22,454 nucleotides of DNA from Spirochaetales bacterium UBA1265 (lineage in GTDB: Bacteria; Spirochaetota; Spirochaetia; Sphaerochaetales; Sphaerochaetaceae), in NCBI GenBank assembly GCA_002308475.1, contig DBVL01000135.1, positions 1 through 22,454 of the forward strand. The letters are read 5' to 3'. Numbering within the stretch: position 1 is the first letter of the stretch; every line of letters starts with the position of its first letter. The notes beneath the pieces are model-generated. The model was given only the letters and a program-made list of their open reading frames with translations. It did not search any database and was not told the DNA's origin. The position numbers and the translations under genes were made by a program. This document shows, one piece after another, positions 8,969-17,004 of the stretch.

Positions 8969-9850
8969 TCATATGCTCCTTTTTTCTACAACTCTCAACT
9001 TTGCGCTTCTTGACGGAGAATTTGTTCTACACTCCTCTTCTGTTGGAACAACAGGTTTCTTCGTCAGAATCTCAACATCATCTGTATGCCTTTTGAAAAA
9101 CCACTTAACAGGTCTGTCTTCCAAGGAATGAAAAGTGATTACTCCAATTCTTCCACCGGGAAGCAAGGCTTTTATGGCGTTATCAAGAGAGCTTTCTATT
9201 CTGTCCAACTCTCCATTAACTTCTATGCGTAGCGCCTGAAAAGTTTTAGTAGCAGGATGAATTCTCCTGTGTCTGTACTCTCCGGGAACGGCATTGAAGA
9301 TGATTTCTGCCAGTTCGTCTGTCTTTTCTATACTCTTCTGTTTTCTGTATTCACAGATGGCTTTGGAAATCCTTCGTGAATACCTCTCCTCACCATAGTT
9401 GTAAATAACATTTGCCAAGTCTTCTTCGGCATAGGTATTTACAATATCCTTTGCTGAAAAACCATTGTTTGCATTCAGTCTCATGTCCAGATCCTCAGAC
9501 TTTCTGAAACTGAAGCCCCTCCCTGATTCTTCATAATGGAAAACACTGATTCCAAGGTCAAAAAGTACCAGATCAACCTTTGGACCATCATAGTTTTTCC
9601 AAAAATCATCAAACCAGGTTGCCTTAGCTTCGAATCTGTCACCAAAGACCGAAAGTCTGTTTTCAGCCTTGGCTCTGATGGCATCATCTCTGTCCAACCC
9701 AATGACTTTCAAATCCGGATACTTGGAAAGAAACAGTTCGCTGTGTCCACCCTCTCCAAGTGTGCAATCAACCATGATTGCATCTGATCTTTTTGGAACC
9801 AGAAACTGAAGCACCTCATCTTTCATAACCGGACAATGTACATACTGCAT
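8969..9850 (-). CDS. rsmH: RsmH (MraW), 16S rRNA m4C1402 methyltransferase
   Basis: RsmH transfers a methyl group from S-adenosylmethionine to N4 of C1402 in the ribosomal P site. It is 293 aa; E. coli RsmH is 313 aa. The N-terminus HCPVMKDEVLQFL is typical. The SAM-binding block DCTLGEGGHSE is at residues 28-38, followed by GLDRD (51-55). FDLGISxxxxxxSGRGFSFR and LDMRLN follow, and then GGRIGVITFHSLEDRPVKWFFK near the C-terminus. These are the family signatures, so activity is expected. It is the second gene after mraZ, the standard order of the dcw cluster. Its ATG overlaps the mraZ stop by 1 nt (TGATG), and ftsL starts 1 nt after its own stop. Confidence 0.97.
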   Translation of the reverse strand: MQYVHCPVMKDEVLQFLVPKRSDAIMVDCTLGEGGHSELFLSKYPDLKVIGLDRDDAIRAKAENRLSVFGDRFEAKATWFDDFWKNYDGPKVDLVLFDLGISVFHYEESGRGFSFRKSEDLDMRLNANNGFSAKDIVNTYAEEDLANVIYNYGEERYSRRISKAICEYRKQKSIEKTDELAEIIFNAVPGEYRHRRIHPATKTFQALRIEVNGELDRIESSLDNAIKALLPGGRIGVITFHSLEDRPVKWFFKRHTDDVEILTKKPVVPTEEECRTNSPSRSAKLRVVEKRSI

Positions 9851-10302
9851 CAGATTCCCATCCTTTGAACGCTAAGCGAGTTTCCTGCTTCAGAAATCTG
9901 ATTTCTATAGCCTTCAACAAGCTTCTCATAGCATTCTGAACTGAGAATCTCAACGTGGTTTTTAGAACCGAGAATCACGCACTCGGTTTTGGGAGTCAGA
10001 TTTGCATAATCTCTCAGTACCTGAGGAATACTCAGTCTTCCGGCCTTATCCAGCTCAACCTCTCTGGCTGGAGCTATGACTGCCATATCAAGAGCCCTGG
10101 AGTTCTTGTTGAACATGGCAAGCGGACCGTAGTTGATCTCAGCATCAAGATTATCAAAATCCTCTCTTGTAAAGAGCCACAGTGAATTGTCCATGGACTT
10201 GGTAAGCATCAGTCCGGTAGCACTACCGAGCTGCTCTCTGATCCTGGGAGGAATCATGAGTCTGCCTTTTTCATCCAATGTATTCCTGAACTCACCGTTC
10301 AT
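9850..10302 (-). CDS. mraZ: MraZ, AbrB-like repressor of the division cluster
   Basis: MraZ is a ring-forming DNA-binding protein that represses its own dcw operon by binding direct TGGGN-type repeats upstream of itself. At 150 aa it is the normal length. It has the two SpoVT/AbrB-like half-domains: one with LDEKGRLMIPPRIR (9-22), the other with LDKAGRLSIPQVLRDY (84-99). The two DxxxGR motifs are the DNA-contact signature. It is first in the operon and begins 10 nt downstream of an extended array of putative MraZ boxes. Its ribosome site (GGGAG, 7 nt from the ATG) is part of the box nearest the gene. Autoregulation is very likely by analogy with E. coli. Identity is sure. Confidence 0.96.
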   Translation of the reverse strand: MNGEFRNTLDEKGRLMIPPRIREQLGSATGLMLTKSMDNSLWLFTREDFDNLDAEINYGPLAMFNKNSRALDMAVIAPAREVELDKAGRLSIPQVLRDYANLTPKTECVILGSKNHVEILSSECYEKLVEGYRNQISEAGNSLSVQRMGI

Positions 10303-10311
10303 CTTTAATCT

Positions 10312-10399
10312 CCCACATTTTTACCAAAAGTTTCCACTTTTTGGGAAAAATTACCACCTACACCCATTTTTATCCCACTGTTTACCACTTTTCAACCAC
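10312..10399 (-). promoter_or_regulatory. Array of eight MraZ-box-like repeats in helical phase
   Basis: On the minus strand TGG (mostly GTGG[G/T/A]A) occurs eight times. The TGG copies pair with plus-strand CCA ending at 10315, 10326, 10336, 10356, 10366, 10377, 10387 and 10398. Steps are 11, 10, 20, 10, 11, 10 and 11 bp, so the period is about 10.4 bp with one slot empty near 10346. All copies lie on one face of the helix. E. coli MraZ binds three TGGGN repeats with a 10-bp period; that this array is the MraZ operator is inferred from that and from its position directly before mraZ. Confidence 0.85.
10367..10395 (-). promoter_or_regulatory. Probable sigma-70 promoter of the mraZ-hslU operon
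   Basis: On the minus strand, TTGAAA (10390-10395) and TAAAAA (10367-10372) are separated by 17 bp. It is the best-spaced pair between the typA terminator and mraZ. It sits inside the MraZ-box array: one box overlaps the -35, two lie in the spacer and one abuts the -10, so repressor binding should block RNA polymerase. The start site would be near 10360. The -10 hexamer is only moderately good. Confidence 0.5.
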
Positions 10400-10407
10400 T
10401 ATTAGAC

Positions 10408-10442
10408 AAAAAAATAGAGGAAAATCAGACCGATTTTCCTCT
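10408..10442 (-). terminator. Rho-independent terminator after typA
   Basis: Read on the minus strand, an 11-bp perfect stem (AGAGGAAAATC with GATTTTCCTCT, 10432-10442 and 10416-10426) encloses a 5-nt loop. One A and then seven T residues follow. It lies 36 nt past the typA stop and ends the folD-typA transcription unit just before the mraZ promoter. Confidence 0.9.
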
Positions 10443-10477
10443 TATACTTAACATCTATTAAAGCTGTATGGGTTTTG

Positions 10478-12316
10478 TTATTTCAGGCAGTCAGGAATTT
10501 CTCCTCTGTTTTCAAATATTCTACGTTTCTGGCTATCAAGTATTTTCTTACAAATTCTTACAGCAGACGGAGTTACTTCAACAAGCTCGTCATCTTTTAT
10601 AAAACCAATAGCCTGCTCAAGGGTCAGTTTCTTAACAGGTGTTAAAGTAACAGCGTCATCATGACCAGAAGCTCTCAGATTAGTAAGCTTCTTGGTTCTT
10701 GTAGGGTTCAGAAGCAAATCTCCCTCTCTGTTGCGCTCTCCCACAACTTCCCCCTCATAAACGGGATCTCCGGGTACTATGAAGAAGCGACCCCTGTCTT
10801 CAAGTTCCCAAAGGCCGTAAGCAACAGCCTCTCCAGCTCTGTCACAGATAAGGGAGCCGGAAGAGCGGTCTGGGAAATCTCCCTTGTAAAGCTCATAGCC
10901 TCTGAGACTGCTGTTCATGATTCCATAACCATGTGTATCTGTCAAAAACTCATCTCTATACCCTATAAGTCCACGGGCAGGAATGGAGAACTGAATCTTG
11001 ACTCTTCCGTTTCCTGGATAGTTCATGTTTTCAAGAAGGGCCTTTCTTTTGGCAAGTTTTTCCATGACTGTACCACTGTACTCTTCCGGACAGTCTATAA
11101 GAAGTTCTTCTACAGGCTCTGTTTTACGACCGTTCTCATCTGTTCTGAAGATGATCTTAGGTCTTCCAACGCAAAGCTCAAAACCTTCTCTTCTCATCTG
11201 CTCAACTATAATAGCCATCTGGAATTCTCCACGGCCCTTTACAATAAAACTTTCATTGTCAGCTTTCTCAATAGCAATAGAAACATTTCTAAGAGCCTCT
11301 CTCTTAAGGCGTTCCCAGATTTTTGCACCTGTTACCTGAGTTCCTTCCTTACCCGCAAGAGGAGAAATGTTTTTTGAGAAAAGCATGGAAACAGTTGGCT
11401 GATCAACATGGATTCTCGGAAGAGCTTTAACATGGTTCTTATTGCAGATTGTATCTCCAATGGAAACATCCTCTATTCCTGAGAGAACAACTATATCTCC
11501 ACTCTGGACATCTGTAGCCTCTGCAAACTTAGGTCCGTCATAAACCTGAAGTCTTGTTACTCTGAGAGGAATATGATCACCCTTTTCATTTATACACACA
11601 AGGGAATCATTTACAGATGCACTTCCGTTGATAATCTTTCCAACAGCAAGGCGTCCAAGATAATCACTGTAAGAAAGATCAGATACGAGCATCTGGAAAG
11701 GTTCATCCGTATCATAAACAGGAGCCGGAATACTCTCAATCACAGCATCAAGGAGAGGATGAAGATTCTTGGCATCAGGATCGTTGAGAACCCTTGAGCA
11801 GATACCTTCTCTTCCATTTGCATAGAAAACCGGAACCTCCAGCAAAGCCTCGTCATCACCAAGCTCAAGAAGAAGATCATACACCTCATTGAGAACCTCT
11901 TCAGCTCTTGCATCCTGTCTGTCAATCTTGTTGATAACAACTATAACTGCAAGCTTTTTCTCAAGCGCTTTCTGAAGCACAAACCTTGTCTGAGGAAGAG
12001 GACCTTCAGCAGCATCACACAACAGGATGACCCCGTCTACCATGCTTAAGCCTCTTTCAACCTCGCCACCAAAGTCTGCGTGACCCGGAGTATCTATAAT
12101 ATTTACCTTAACGCCCTTCCAGTTGATGGCACAGTTCTTGGCGTTTATGGTTATTCCTCTTTCTCTTTCAATGGCACCGCTGTCCATTATGCGGTCCTGT
12201 CCGTCTTTTGATGCAATCCCACTCTGTTTGAAAAGGGCATCTACCAGCGTGGTTTTGCCGTGGTCTACATGGGCAATGATTGCAATGTTTCTGATTTTTT
12301 CGTTACTTTTTATCAT
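10478..12316 (-). CDS. typA: TypA/BipA translational GTPase
   Basis: TypA/BipA is a ribosome-binding GTPase of the EF-G family involved in ribosome assembly and stress or cold adaptation. At 612 aa it is normal length. The G domain shows AHVDHGKTT (G1, 15-23), RERGITI (G2 region, about 51-57), DTPGHADFGGEVERG (G3, 75-89) and NKID (G4, 129-132). Domain II and EF-G-like domains III and V follow. The family-specific C-terminal domain contains LTNLRASGHDDAVTLTPVKK. It is the last gene of the folD operon, overlaps the sir2 stop by 4 nt (ATGA) and is followed by a strong terminator. Its ribosome site is weak (purine-rich only), consistent with coupling to sir2. Identity is sure. Confidence 0.98.
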   Translation of the reverse strand: MIKSNEKIRNIAIIAHVDHGKTTLVDALFKQSGIASKDGQDRIMDSGAIERERGITINAKNCAINWKGVKVNIIDTPGHADFGGEVERGLSMVDGVILLCDAAEGPLPQTRFVLQKALEKKLAVIVVINKIDRQDARAEEVLNEVYDLLLELGDDEALLEVPVFYANGREGICSRVLNDPDAKNLHPLLDAVIESIPAPVYDTDEPFQMLVSDLSYSDYLGRLAVGKIINGSASVNDSLVCINEKGDHIPLRVTRLQVYDGPKFAEATDVQSGDIVVLSGIEDVSIGDTICNKNHVKALPRIHVDQPTVSMLFSKNISPLAGKEGTQVTGAKIWERLKREALRNVSIAIEKADNESFIVKGRGEFQMAIIVEQMRREGFELCVGRPKIIFRTDENGRKTEPVEELLIDCPEEYSGTVMEKLAKRKALLENMNYPGNGRVKIQFSIPARGLIGYRDEFLTDTHGYGIMNSSLRGYELYKGDFPDRSSGSLICDRAGEAVAYGLWELEDRGRFFIVPGDPVYEGEVVGERNREGDLLLNPTRTKKLTNLRASGHDDAVTLTPVKKLTLEQAIGFIKDDELVEVTPSAVRICKKILDSQKRRIFENRGEIPDCLK

Positions 12317-13119
12317 TTTTCTTCTTTTCTTGAATCAAGATATGCTTCCAACGCTTCAAACGTCTGTCTCAAATCCCTGAAGCGCAAAACAGCATTGGCA
12401 TCCTGATATGTTTCCTGAGCATTGACAATAACTATTTTTGCCCCACTTTGTCTAGCTAGAGCAGGCAGTGATGCAGCTGGTTGAACAACAAGTGAGGAAC
12501 CGAGAACCAGACAAAGATCAGTGTGTGAGAAATCCTGCCATGCACTGTTGAGAATACTTTCGTTCAGGGCTTCTTCGTAAAATATAATATCAGGCTTGAT
12601 GACCGAGGAACACTCTGGGCAGTAAGGGACATTTCCTGCTCTGACAATCGGAGCTATCTCAGCATATGTGAACTTCTTCCTACAACCCTGACATGTATGA
12701 TACTCAGGGCTTCCATGTACTTCCATGACTCTTGTGTTTCCGGCTCTCTGGTGAAGCATGTCAATATTCTGGGTATACACCTTCCTGATAAACCCCTGTT
12801 TCTCAAGTTTTGCAAGAACTCTGTGAACGACGTTCGGTTCATAGTCTTCCAGATGGTACCAGACATCCTTGGCCCATTTGTAAAAGATATCCGGCTTTTT
12901 TCTGAAGAATGTCATGGAAATAATCTCTTCCACATCCATTCCCATCCATGGATCAGTATAAACTCCATGTTGACCTCTGAAATCAGGTATTCCACTAAGA
13001 GTTGAAACGCCTGCGCCGGTAAATACCGTCATTGAATGTGAGGTCTCAATAAGAGAAACAAGTTTTTCAAACTTCTTTTCAAACACTTCAGGGTTTTCAG
13101 CATATGAATCATTGAACAT
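12313..13119 (-). CDS. cobB: Sir2-family NAD-dependent protein deacetylase
   Basis: Sirtuins remove acyl groups from lysines using NAD+, giving nicotinamide and O-acetyl-ADP-ribose. This one is 268 aa. The NAD-binding GAGVSTLSGIPDFRG is at residues 35-49 and TQNIDMLHQRAG is at 116-127. The catalytic His is H135 (EVHGS). The zinc ligands are C143, C146, C167 and C170. VLGSSLVVQPAASLP closes the Rossmann fold. All catalytic residues are present. The Tyr/Arg pair that marks desuccinylase-type sirtuins (class III) is not seen, so deacetylation is the better guess. It sits 1 nt after miaB and overlaps typA. Its target, perhaps a metabolic enzyme, cannot be told from context. The symbol follows the bacterial convention. 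Confidence 0.93.
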   Translation of the reverse strand: MFNDSYAENPEVFEKKFEKLVSLIETSHSMTVFTGAGVSTLSGIPDFRGQHGVYTDPWMGMDVEEIISMTFFRKKPDIFYKWAKDVWYHLEDYEPNVVHRVLAKLEKQGFIRKVYTQNIDMLHQRAGNTRVMEVHGSPEYHTCQGCRKKFTYAEIAPIVRAGNVPYCPECSSVIKPDIIFYEEALNESILNSAWQDFSHTDLCLVLGSSLVVQPAASLPALARQSGAKIVIVNAQETYQDANAVLRFRDLRQTFEALEAYLDSRKEEK

Positions 13120-13120
13120 G

Positions 13121-14416
13121 TCAGACCTGCCTTCCTACGTAGGTATTTCCATTAAGATATAGAAGCTCCACATTTACCATATCTGAGGGTTTGACTACCG
13201 AACAGATATCGAAAACCACCATCTCATTATGCTCGTTTCTGCCAAGCATCTGTTTTGCATTGTCCCTGGACGGAGAAAGGCAAAGCACTTTCTGAACCCC
13301 ATAAGCTCTCTTTTCCTTGATTGAGGCGGCTTTGTTCAACTGAAAATCTATGAGGGCCTGAAGCCTCTCCTGTTTTTCATTCTCAGGCATTTGGTTATCC
13401 ATATCACAGGCTCTGGTACCTTTTCTCGGATTCCAATAGTACATGTAAGCTTCAATATACCCTACCGTATCCATAACATTGAGTGTCTGCTGGAAGTCTT
13501 CCTCTGTTTCTCCCGGGAAGCCTACCATGACATCTACTGCAAATGTAATCTTCGGTATTCTACTCTTAATCTTTTCAATCAAGGATAGGTACTGTTCAGC
13601 ACTATACTTTCTGTTCATGGCCTTAAGGATGCCTGTGCTTCCGCTCTGCATGGGTATATGGATATGCTTGGCAACCTTCTGCTCCTTTGCAATCACCTCA
13701 ATCAAATCATCTGAAAAATCCTTAGGATGCGGGGACTCAAAACGTACCCATTCAATGGATTTACACTGTTTACAGACTTCCTGAAGCAGCTGTGGAAAGT
13801 TCATTTCTCCATATTTATAGGAATTCACATTCTGGCCTAATAAGGTTATCTCTCTCACACCTTTTGAATCCAGAAATCTTACCTCTTCAAGTATCTGTTC
13901 GGGATTTCTGCTGACTTCACGGCCTCTTACATAGGGAACTATGCAGTATGAGCAGAAATTATTGCAGCCATTCATGATAGGCACAAAAGAAGAAAACTCA
14001 CCTTCTTTATAGTATGAGACAGCAAAATCATAGTCCTGGTTATGAACAAATTCCACTTCTTCATCTTCACAGGCGGCTTTGGCTATCTTAAGGATCTTCA
14101 ACTTATCATTTACTGGAACCACATAGTCGAGCTGAGGAGCATCTTTCTTTATATCTTCCCCAAGTCTGTCAGCCATACAGCCAGTAAGAATAAGCGTCAT
14201 CTTTTTATGTTTTTTTATTGGAGTATAAGACCCAAGCCTTCCCCATATCCTGTTCTCAGCACTTTGACGGACAGAACAGGTGTTTATGATGGCAACATCA
14301 CAATCCTGTGGTTTATCTGCTTTTTTCCATCCGGAGCCCAGAAAAAGCGCTTCCAGAGCGTCTGATTCAGCAGTATTCATCTGGCAGCCGTATGTTTCAA
14401 TATAAAAAGAACTCAT
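13121..14416 (-). CDS. miaB: MiaB, tRNA methylthiotransferase
   Basis: MiaB adds the 2-methylthio group to i6A37 of tRNAs that read UNN codons, using two [4Fe-4S] clusters and SAM. At 431 aa it is normal length. The N-terminal UPF0004 domain holds the three auxiliary-cluster cysteines C11 (ETYGCQMN), C47 (NTCSVR) and C80 (TGCMADR). The radical-SAM cluster is C151, C155 and C158 in GCNNFCSYCIVPYVRGRE. The C-terminal part (about 365-431) is the RNA-binding TRAM domain. The YCIVPYVRGRE signature favours MiaB over its relatives RimO and MtaB. The start overlaps the folD stop by 4 nt (ATGA). Substrate i6A also needs MiaA, which is not in this window. Confidence 0.97.
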   Translation of the reverse strand: MSSFYIETYGCQMNTAESDALEALFLGSGWKKADKPQDCDVAIINTCSVRQSAENRIWGRLGSYTPIKKHKKMTLILTGCMADRLGEDIKKDAPQLDYVVPVNDKLKILKIAKAACEDEEVEFVHNQDYDFAVSYYKEGEFSSFVPIMNGCNNFCSYCIVPYVRGREVSRNPEQILEEVRFLDSKGVREITLLGQNVNSYKYGEMNFPQLLQEVCKQCKSIEWVRFESPHPKDFSDDLIEVIAKEQKVAKHIHIPMQSGSTGILKAMNRKYSAEQYLSLIEKIKSRIPKITFAVDVMVGFPGETEEDFQQTLNVMDTVGYIEAYMYYWNPRKGTRACDMDNQMPENEKQERLQALIDFQLNKAASIKEKRAYGVQKVLCLSPSRDNAKQMLGRNEHNEMVVFDICSVVKPSDMVNVELLYLNGNTYVGRQV

Positions 14417-15300
14417 AAATCCTCTGCTTCCATGCCCATTCTTCTACAGGCAGCTATTATTGTATTTTCCATTAGAGAGGCAACAGTCATAAGTCCTACT
14501 CCCCCAGGAACCGGAGAGACTTTCAAGCTTCCTCCGTCTTCCTGTGTATAATGGAAGTCTCCAACCAAGGAGTAGCCGCTTTTCTTTGAACTGTCCTCTA
14601 CCCTGTTGGTCCCTACATCTATGACTACAGCATCTTTTTTAACCATATCTTCACTGATGACATGAGGCTTACCTACGGCACAGATTAGAATATCTGCATT
14701 CTTCAAATAATAATCAATGTCCTTTGTCCTTGAATGACAGAGAGTGACAGTGGCATTTCTGCTTTTCTGTTCAAGCAGTGCAGCAACAGGCTTCCCCACT
14801 ATTCTACTTCTTCCTACAACAACAACGTTCTTTCCTTCAGTGTCTATATGATAATAGTCAAGCATGTATAAGATTCCCTTTGGAGTACATGCAACAAGAG
14901 CTTTTTCTTCTGTCAGTAGGCTACCGAGATTTGCTGCGCTGAAACCATCAACGTCTTTCTCTGAACTAATAAAACTTAAGATTCTTGCTTCATCTATATG
15001 ACTGGGAAGTGGGAGTTGTACCAGTATGCCGTCAACACTCTCATCCGCATCCAGTTCCTTTATTCTGCCAATCAGCTCATCTTCTGAAATGTTTTCATCC
15101 AAATCCACATCCATGTGGTCTATAGCTGTCTCAGCACATGCTTTTTTCTTATTTCTAACATATACTGCACTTGCCGGATCAGAGCCAACAAACACAACAG
15201 CCAAACAAGGCTTTCTTGAGAACTTTTTCTCAAACTTTTCCGACAGGATTCTGGCATCCGCTTTCATTTTTGCAGATGGTTCCTTACCTGAAAGTAACAT
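14413..15300 (-). CDS. folD: FolD, methylene-tetrahydrofolate dehydrogenase/cyclohydrolase
   Basis: FolD interconverts 5,10-methylene-, methenyl- and 10-formyl-tetrahydrofolate in the cytoplasm and generates NADPH. At 295 aa it is normal length. The catalytic region reads YVRNKKKAC, with K51 matching the catalytic Lys of E. coli FolD. DGILVQLPLP is at residues 90-99 and DVDGF at 116-120. The dinucleotide-binding VVGRSRIVGKP is at 161-171. The C-terminal PGGVGLMT is at 265-272. All family signatures are present. It is the first gene of the folD-miaB-sir2-typA unit, with a strong ribosome site (GGAGG, 6 nt before the ATG) and its own likely promoter in the divergent intergenic region. Identity is sure. 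Confidence 0.97.
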   Translation of the reverse strand: MLLSGKEPSAKMKADARILSEKFEKKFSRKPCLAVVFVGSDPASAVYVRNKKKACAETAIDHMDVDLDENISEDELIGRIKELDADESVDGILVQLPLPSHIDEARILSFISSEKDVDGFSAANLGSLLTEEKALVACTPKGILYMLDYYHIDTEGKNVVVVGRSRIVGKPVAALLEQKSRNATVTLCHSRTKDIDYYLKNADILICAVGKPHVISEDMVKKDAVVIDVGTNRVEDSSKKSGYSLVGDFHYTQEDGGSLKVSPVPGGVGLMTVASLMENTIIAACRRMGMEAEDL

Positions 15301-15333
15301 ATTAGCCTCCGAAAATATGTATTTATAGAAAAC

Positions 15334-15362
15334 AATATATCTTATTTGTAACTTATTGTGAA
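15334..15362 (-). promoter_or_regulatory. Probable promoter of the folD operon
   Basis: Minus-strand TTCACA (15357-15362) and TATATT (15334-15339) are separated by 17 bp and lie about 35-60 nt upstream of the folD ATG. It is the only well-spaced pair I see upstream of folD. The -35 region overlaps or abuts a possible plus-strand promoter, so folD and the outer-membrane gene may share a divergent control region. Confidence 0.5.
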
Positions 15363-15364
15363 CA

Positions 15365-15393
15365 TTGGCAGTTTTCCCATAAAATACTAAACT
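15365..15393 (+). promoter_or_regulatory. Possible promoter of the OMP-lipoprotein pair
   Basis: TTGGCA (15365-15370) and TAAACT (15388-15393) are 17 bp apart, and the ATG follows 43 nt later at 15436. An alternative pair is TTGTGA (15356) with TAAAAT (15380), spaced 18 bp. Either would give a short 5' leader; I cannot choose between them. Confidence 0.4.
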
Positions 15394-15435
15394 GTTCTAA
15401 GCAGGATTTGTAAAATTCCTTTTAAGAGGTAAAAC

Positions 15436-16038
15436 ATGAAAAAATTTATTATTGTTTTATTGATTCTCACAGTGGCACTTACCGCAGTGTTTGCTGACAC
15501 CTATTACGAGAAAGGAGACACATTGTTTTCAGTGAATGCAGGTGTGAACTTCCCAGCATTCCTGTTCTTTCCGAACAGTTCCTCTGATACTTATGTCTCC
15601 GGTTTCAATGGAACACACTATTCTTTGGGTGGCTATGCCTCCATTTCATATCAGGGTTTTCTGAACAGATATTTTGCTGTGGGTGGACAGATTGGCTACG
15701 GCTTCAACAACTCAAAGTCAAATCTTCTGTTTGCAACAGTACCTATTACTGTCAAGCTTTCCTATGTTCCTATCCAGACCTACAACTTTGACCTTAAGCT
15801 GAATGTAAATGCAGGAGCTTCTGTTCTAAGATATAACAATGAGCGCTATCTGGCTCCTTTTGCAAGCATTACAGCTAATCCAACCTACTACTTCAGTTCT
15901 TCATGGGGTGTTGGTATTGAGGCTGGAATCTGGACATGGTTGGAATACTATCCAAAAAGCTCTTCCTATGATAAGTGGGAAGACACCTGTATAGGAGCTT
16001 TTTCTCCTGTAACAATCAGTCTTACTTACAGACACTGA
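15436..16038 (+). CDS. Putative outer-membrane beta-barrel protein
   Basis: This is a 200-aa exported protein of unknown function. A Sec signal peptide (MKKF, hydrophobic core, AVFA at 17-20) predicts cleavage after residue 20. The mature part has alternating polar/aromatic strands with glycine-aromatic patches, for example GGYASISYQGFLNRYFAVGG and GVGIEAGIWTWLEYY. It ends in strand VTISLTYRH, as small 8-stranded barrels do. The terminal residue is His rather than the usual Phe. Similar small barrels are common in treponemes and related spirochaetes, but I cannot name an orthologue. Ribosome site AGAGG is 7 nt upstream. The lipoprotein gene follows 10 nt downstream, so they are probably co-transcribed and may act together at the cell surface. 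Confidence 0.72.
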   Translation: MKKFIIVLLILTVALTAVFADTYYEKGDTLFSVNAGVNFPAFLFFPNSSSDTYVSGFNGTHYSLGGYASISYQGFLNRYFAVGGQIGYGFNNSKSNLLFATVPITVKLSYVPIQTYNFDLKLNVNAGASVLRYNNERYLAPFASITANPTYYFSSSWGVGIEAGIWTWLEYYPKSSSYDKWEDTCIGAFSPVTISLTYRH

Positions 16039-16048
16039 GGAGGCCATT

Positions 16049-16954
16049 ATGAAAAAAACTGTCTTTATTCTTTTAATATGTTCAATTGTTTCCATTCTGC
16101 TCCTCTCCTCATGCAATGTTGATGCTACTGATGGTCTTGCTGATCAGGTGAGAAACTCAGCCCAGGCTTCAGGCATAAGGATTCTTCAGCTGCTCCATGT
16201 CTCCTCTTCCGGAGAGATGATTGTTCGCAGTGACAAGGGTATCTACACAATCAGCGATGGAGTTTTGTCTGCAAACAAGCTATCCAACAACATAAAAGCT
16301 GCCTACTCTAATGGCACTAAAGTATATTTCCTTGATCAGGATGGAAATCTTTATTCTTACGAGCTGAGTGATTCCTCAGCAACACCTGCAAGTGTTGATA
16401 CAATCACATATAGCTATCTTGATGAGAAAGGATTTCTCTTGAACAATGGAAGTGTTTCAAATATTGAACAGGTTGTTTCAGATGATAATGTTTATTCCAC
16501 AATCTTTACAAGCGGAACTAGCTATGTTGGACAGATTTATGGAGCAACTGATTACTCATTCAATAATTCTGACTCAATAGCTGCACTTAGAGGCAAGACA
16601 GTCAAGGCTATTGTTGAGACTGGTTCAAGCGTACTTATAGCTACAGATGATAAAAAAGTTTACTCCTCAGAAGATTTTTCAACTGTATATGCAACCTTGT
16701 CCAACGCTCCCTCAGGACCTGCCTGCAAATATGGAGAATATGCCATATTCAAGACATCCAATTCCTTTGAGTGCATTAATATTTCTACTAAAGAAGTTAT
16801 CAGCATGACTACGAAATGGGCAACAAGTATAAGAAATGTTGAAGTTTCAGGCTTTGCTGTGGAAGGAACTGATCTGTATGTAGCTACAACAAATAATGGC
16901 ATCTGGAAGATTTCCAGCATAGATGCTGATGAAGCTCAGCAGATTTTCCATTAA
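16049..16954 (+). CDS. Lipoprotein of unknown function with repeated beta-strand pattern
   Basis: This is a 301-aa lipoprotein. The signal peptide (MKKTVFILLI then IVSILLLSSC) ends in a lipobox LSSC with the lipidated Cys at residue 22. The mature part repeats short units of the form VYFLDQDGNLYSYEL, VLIATDDKKVYSSEDF and LYVATTNNGIWKISS. This resembles blades of a beta-propeller such as those of PQQ/WD-like or sensor proteins, but no known family is certain. No catalytic residues can be recognised. It is 10 nt downstream of the barrel-protein gene and followed by a terminator, so the two form a closed transcription unit. A surface or periplasmic role is inferred from the signal only. Confidence 0.75.
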   Translation: MKKTVFILLICSIVSILLLSSCNVDATDGLADQVRNSAQASGIRILQLLHVSSSGEMIVRSDKGIYTISDGVLSANKLSNNIKAAYSNGTKVYFLDQDGNLYSYELSDSSATPASVDTITYSYLDEKGFLLNNGSVSNIEQVVSDDNVYSTIFTSGTSYVGQIYGATDYSFNNSDSIAALRGKTVKAIVETGSSVLIATDDKKVYSSEDFSTVYATLSNAPSGPACKYGEYAIFKTSNSFECINISTKEVISMTTKWATSIRNVEVSGFAVEGTDLYVATTNNGIWKISSIDADEAQQIFH

Positions 16955-16976
16955 TAGCAAAACAACTATTAGAATG

Positions 16977-17004
16977 AGGCAGCCGTGAGGCTGCCTTTAT
17001 TTTA
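16977..17004 (+). terminator. Rho-independent terminator after the lipoprotein gene
   Basis: The perfect 8-bp stem AGGCAGCC/GGCTGCCT has a GTGA loop (16977-16996) and is followed by TTATTTTA. It lies 22 nt after the lipoprotein stop codon. Strong GC stem; the U-tract is interrupted by one A. Confidence 0.87.

Noticed and set aside
10661..11377. 238-codon plus-strand open frame opposite typA
   Set aside because: Shadow of typA; Cys/Ser/Phe-rich composition and no initiation signals.
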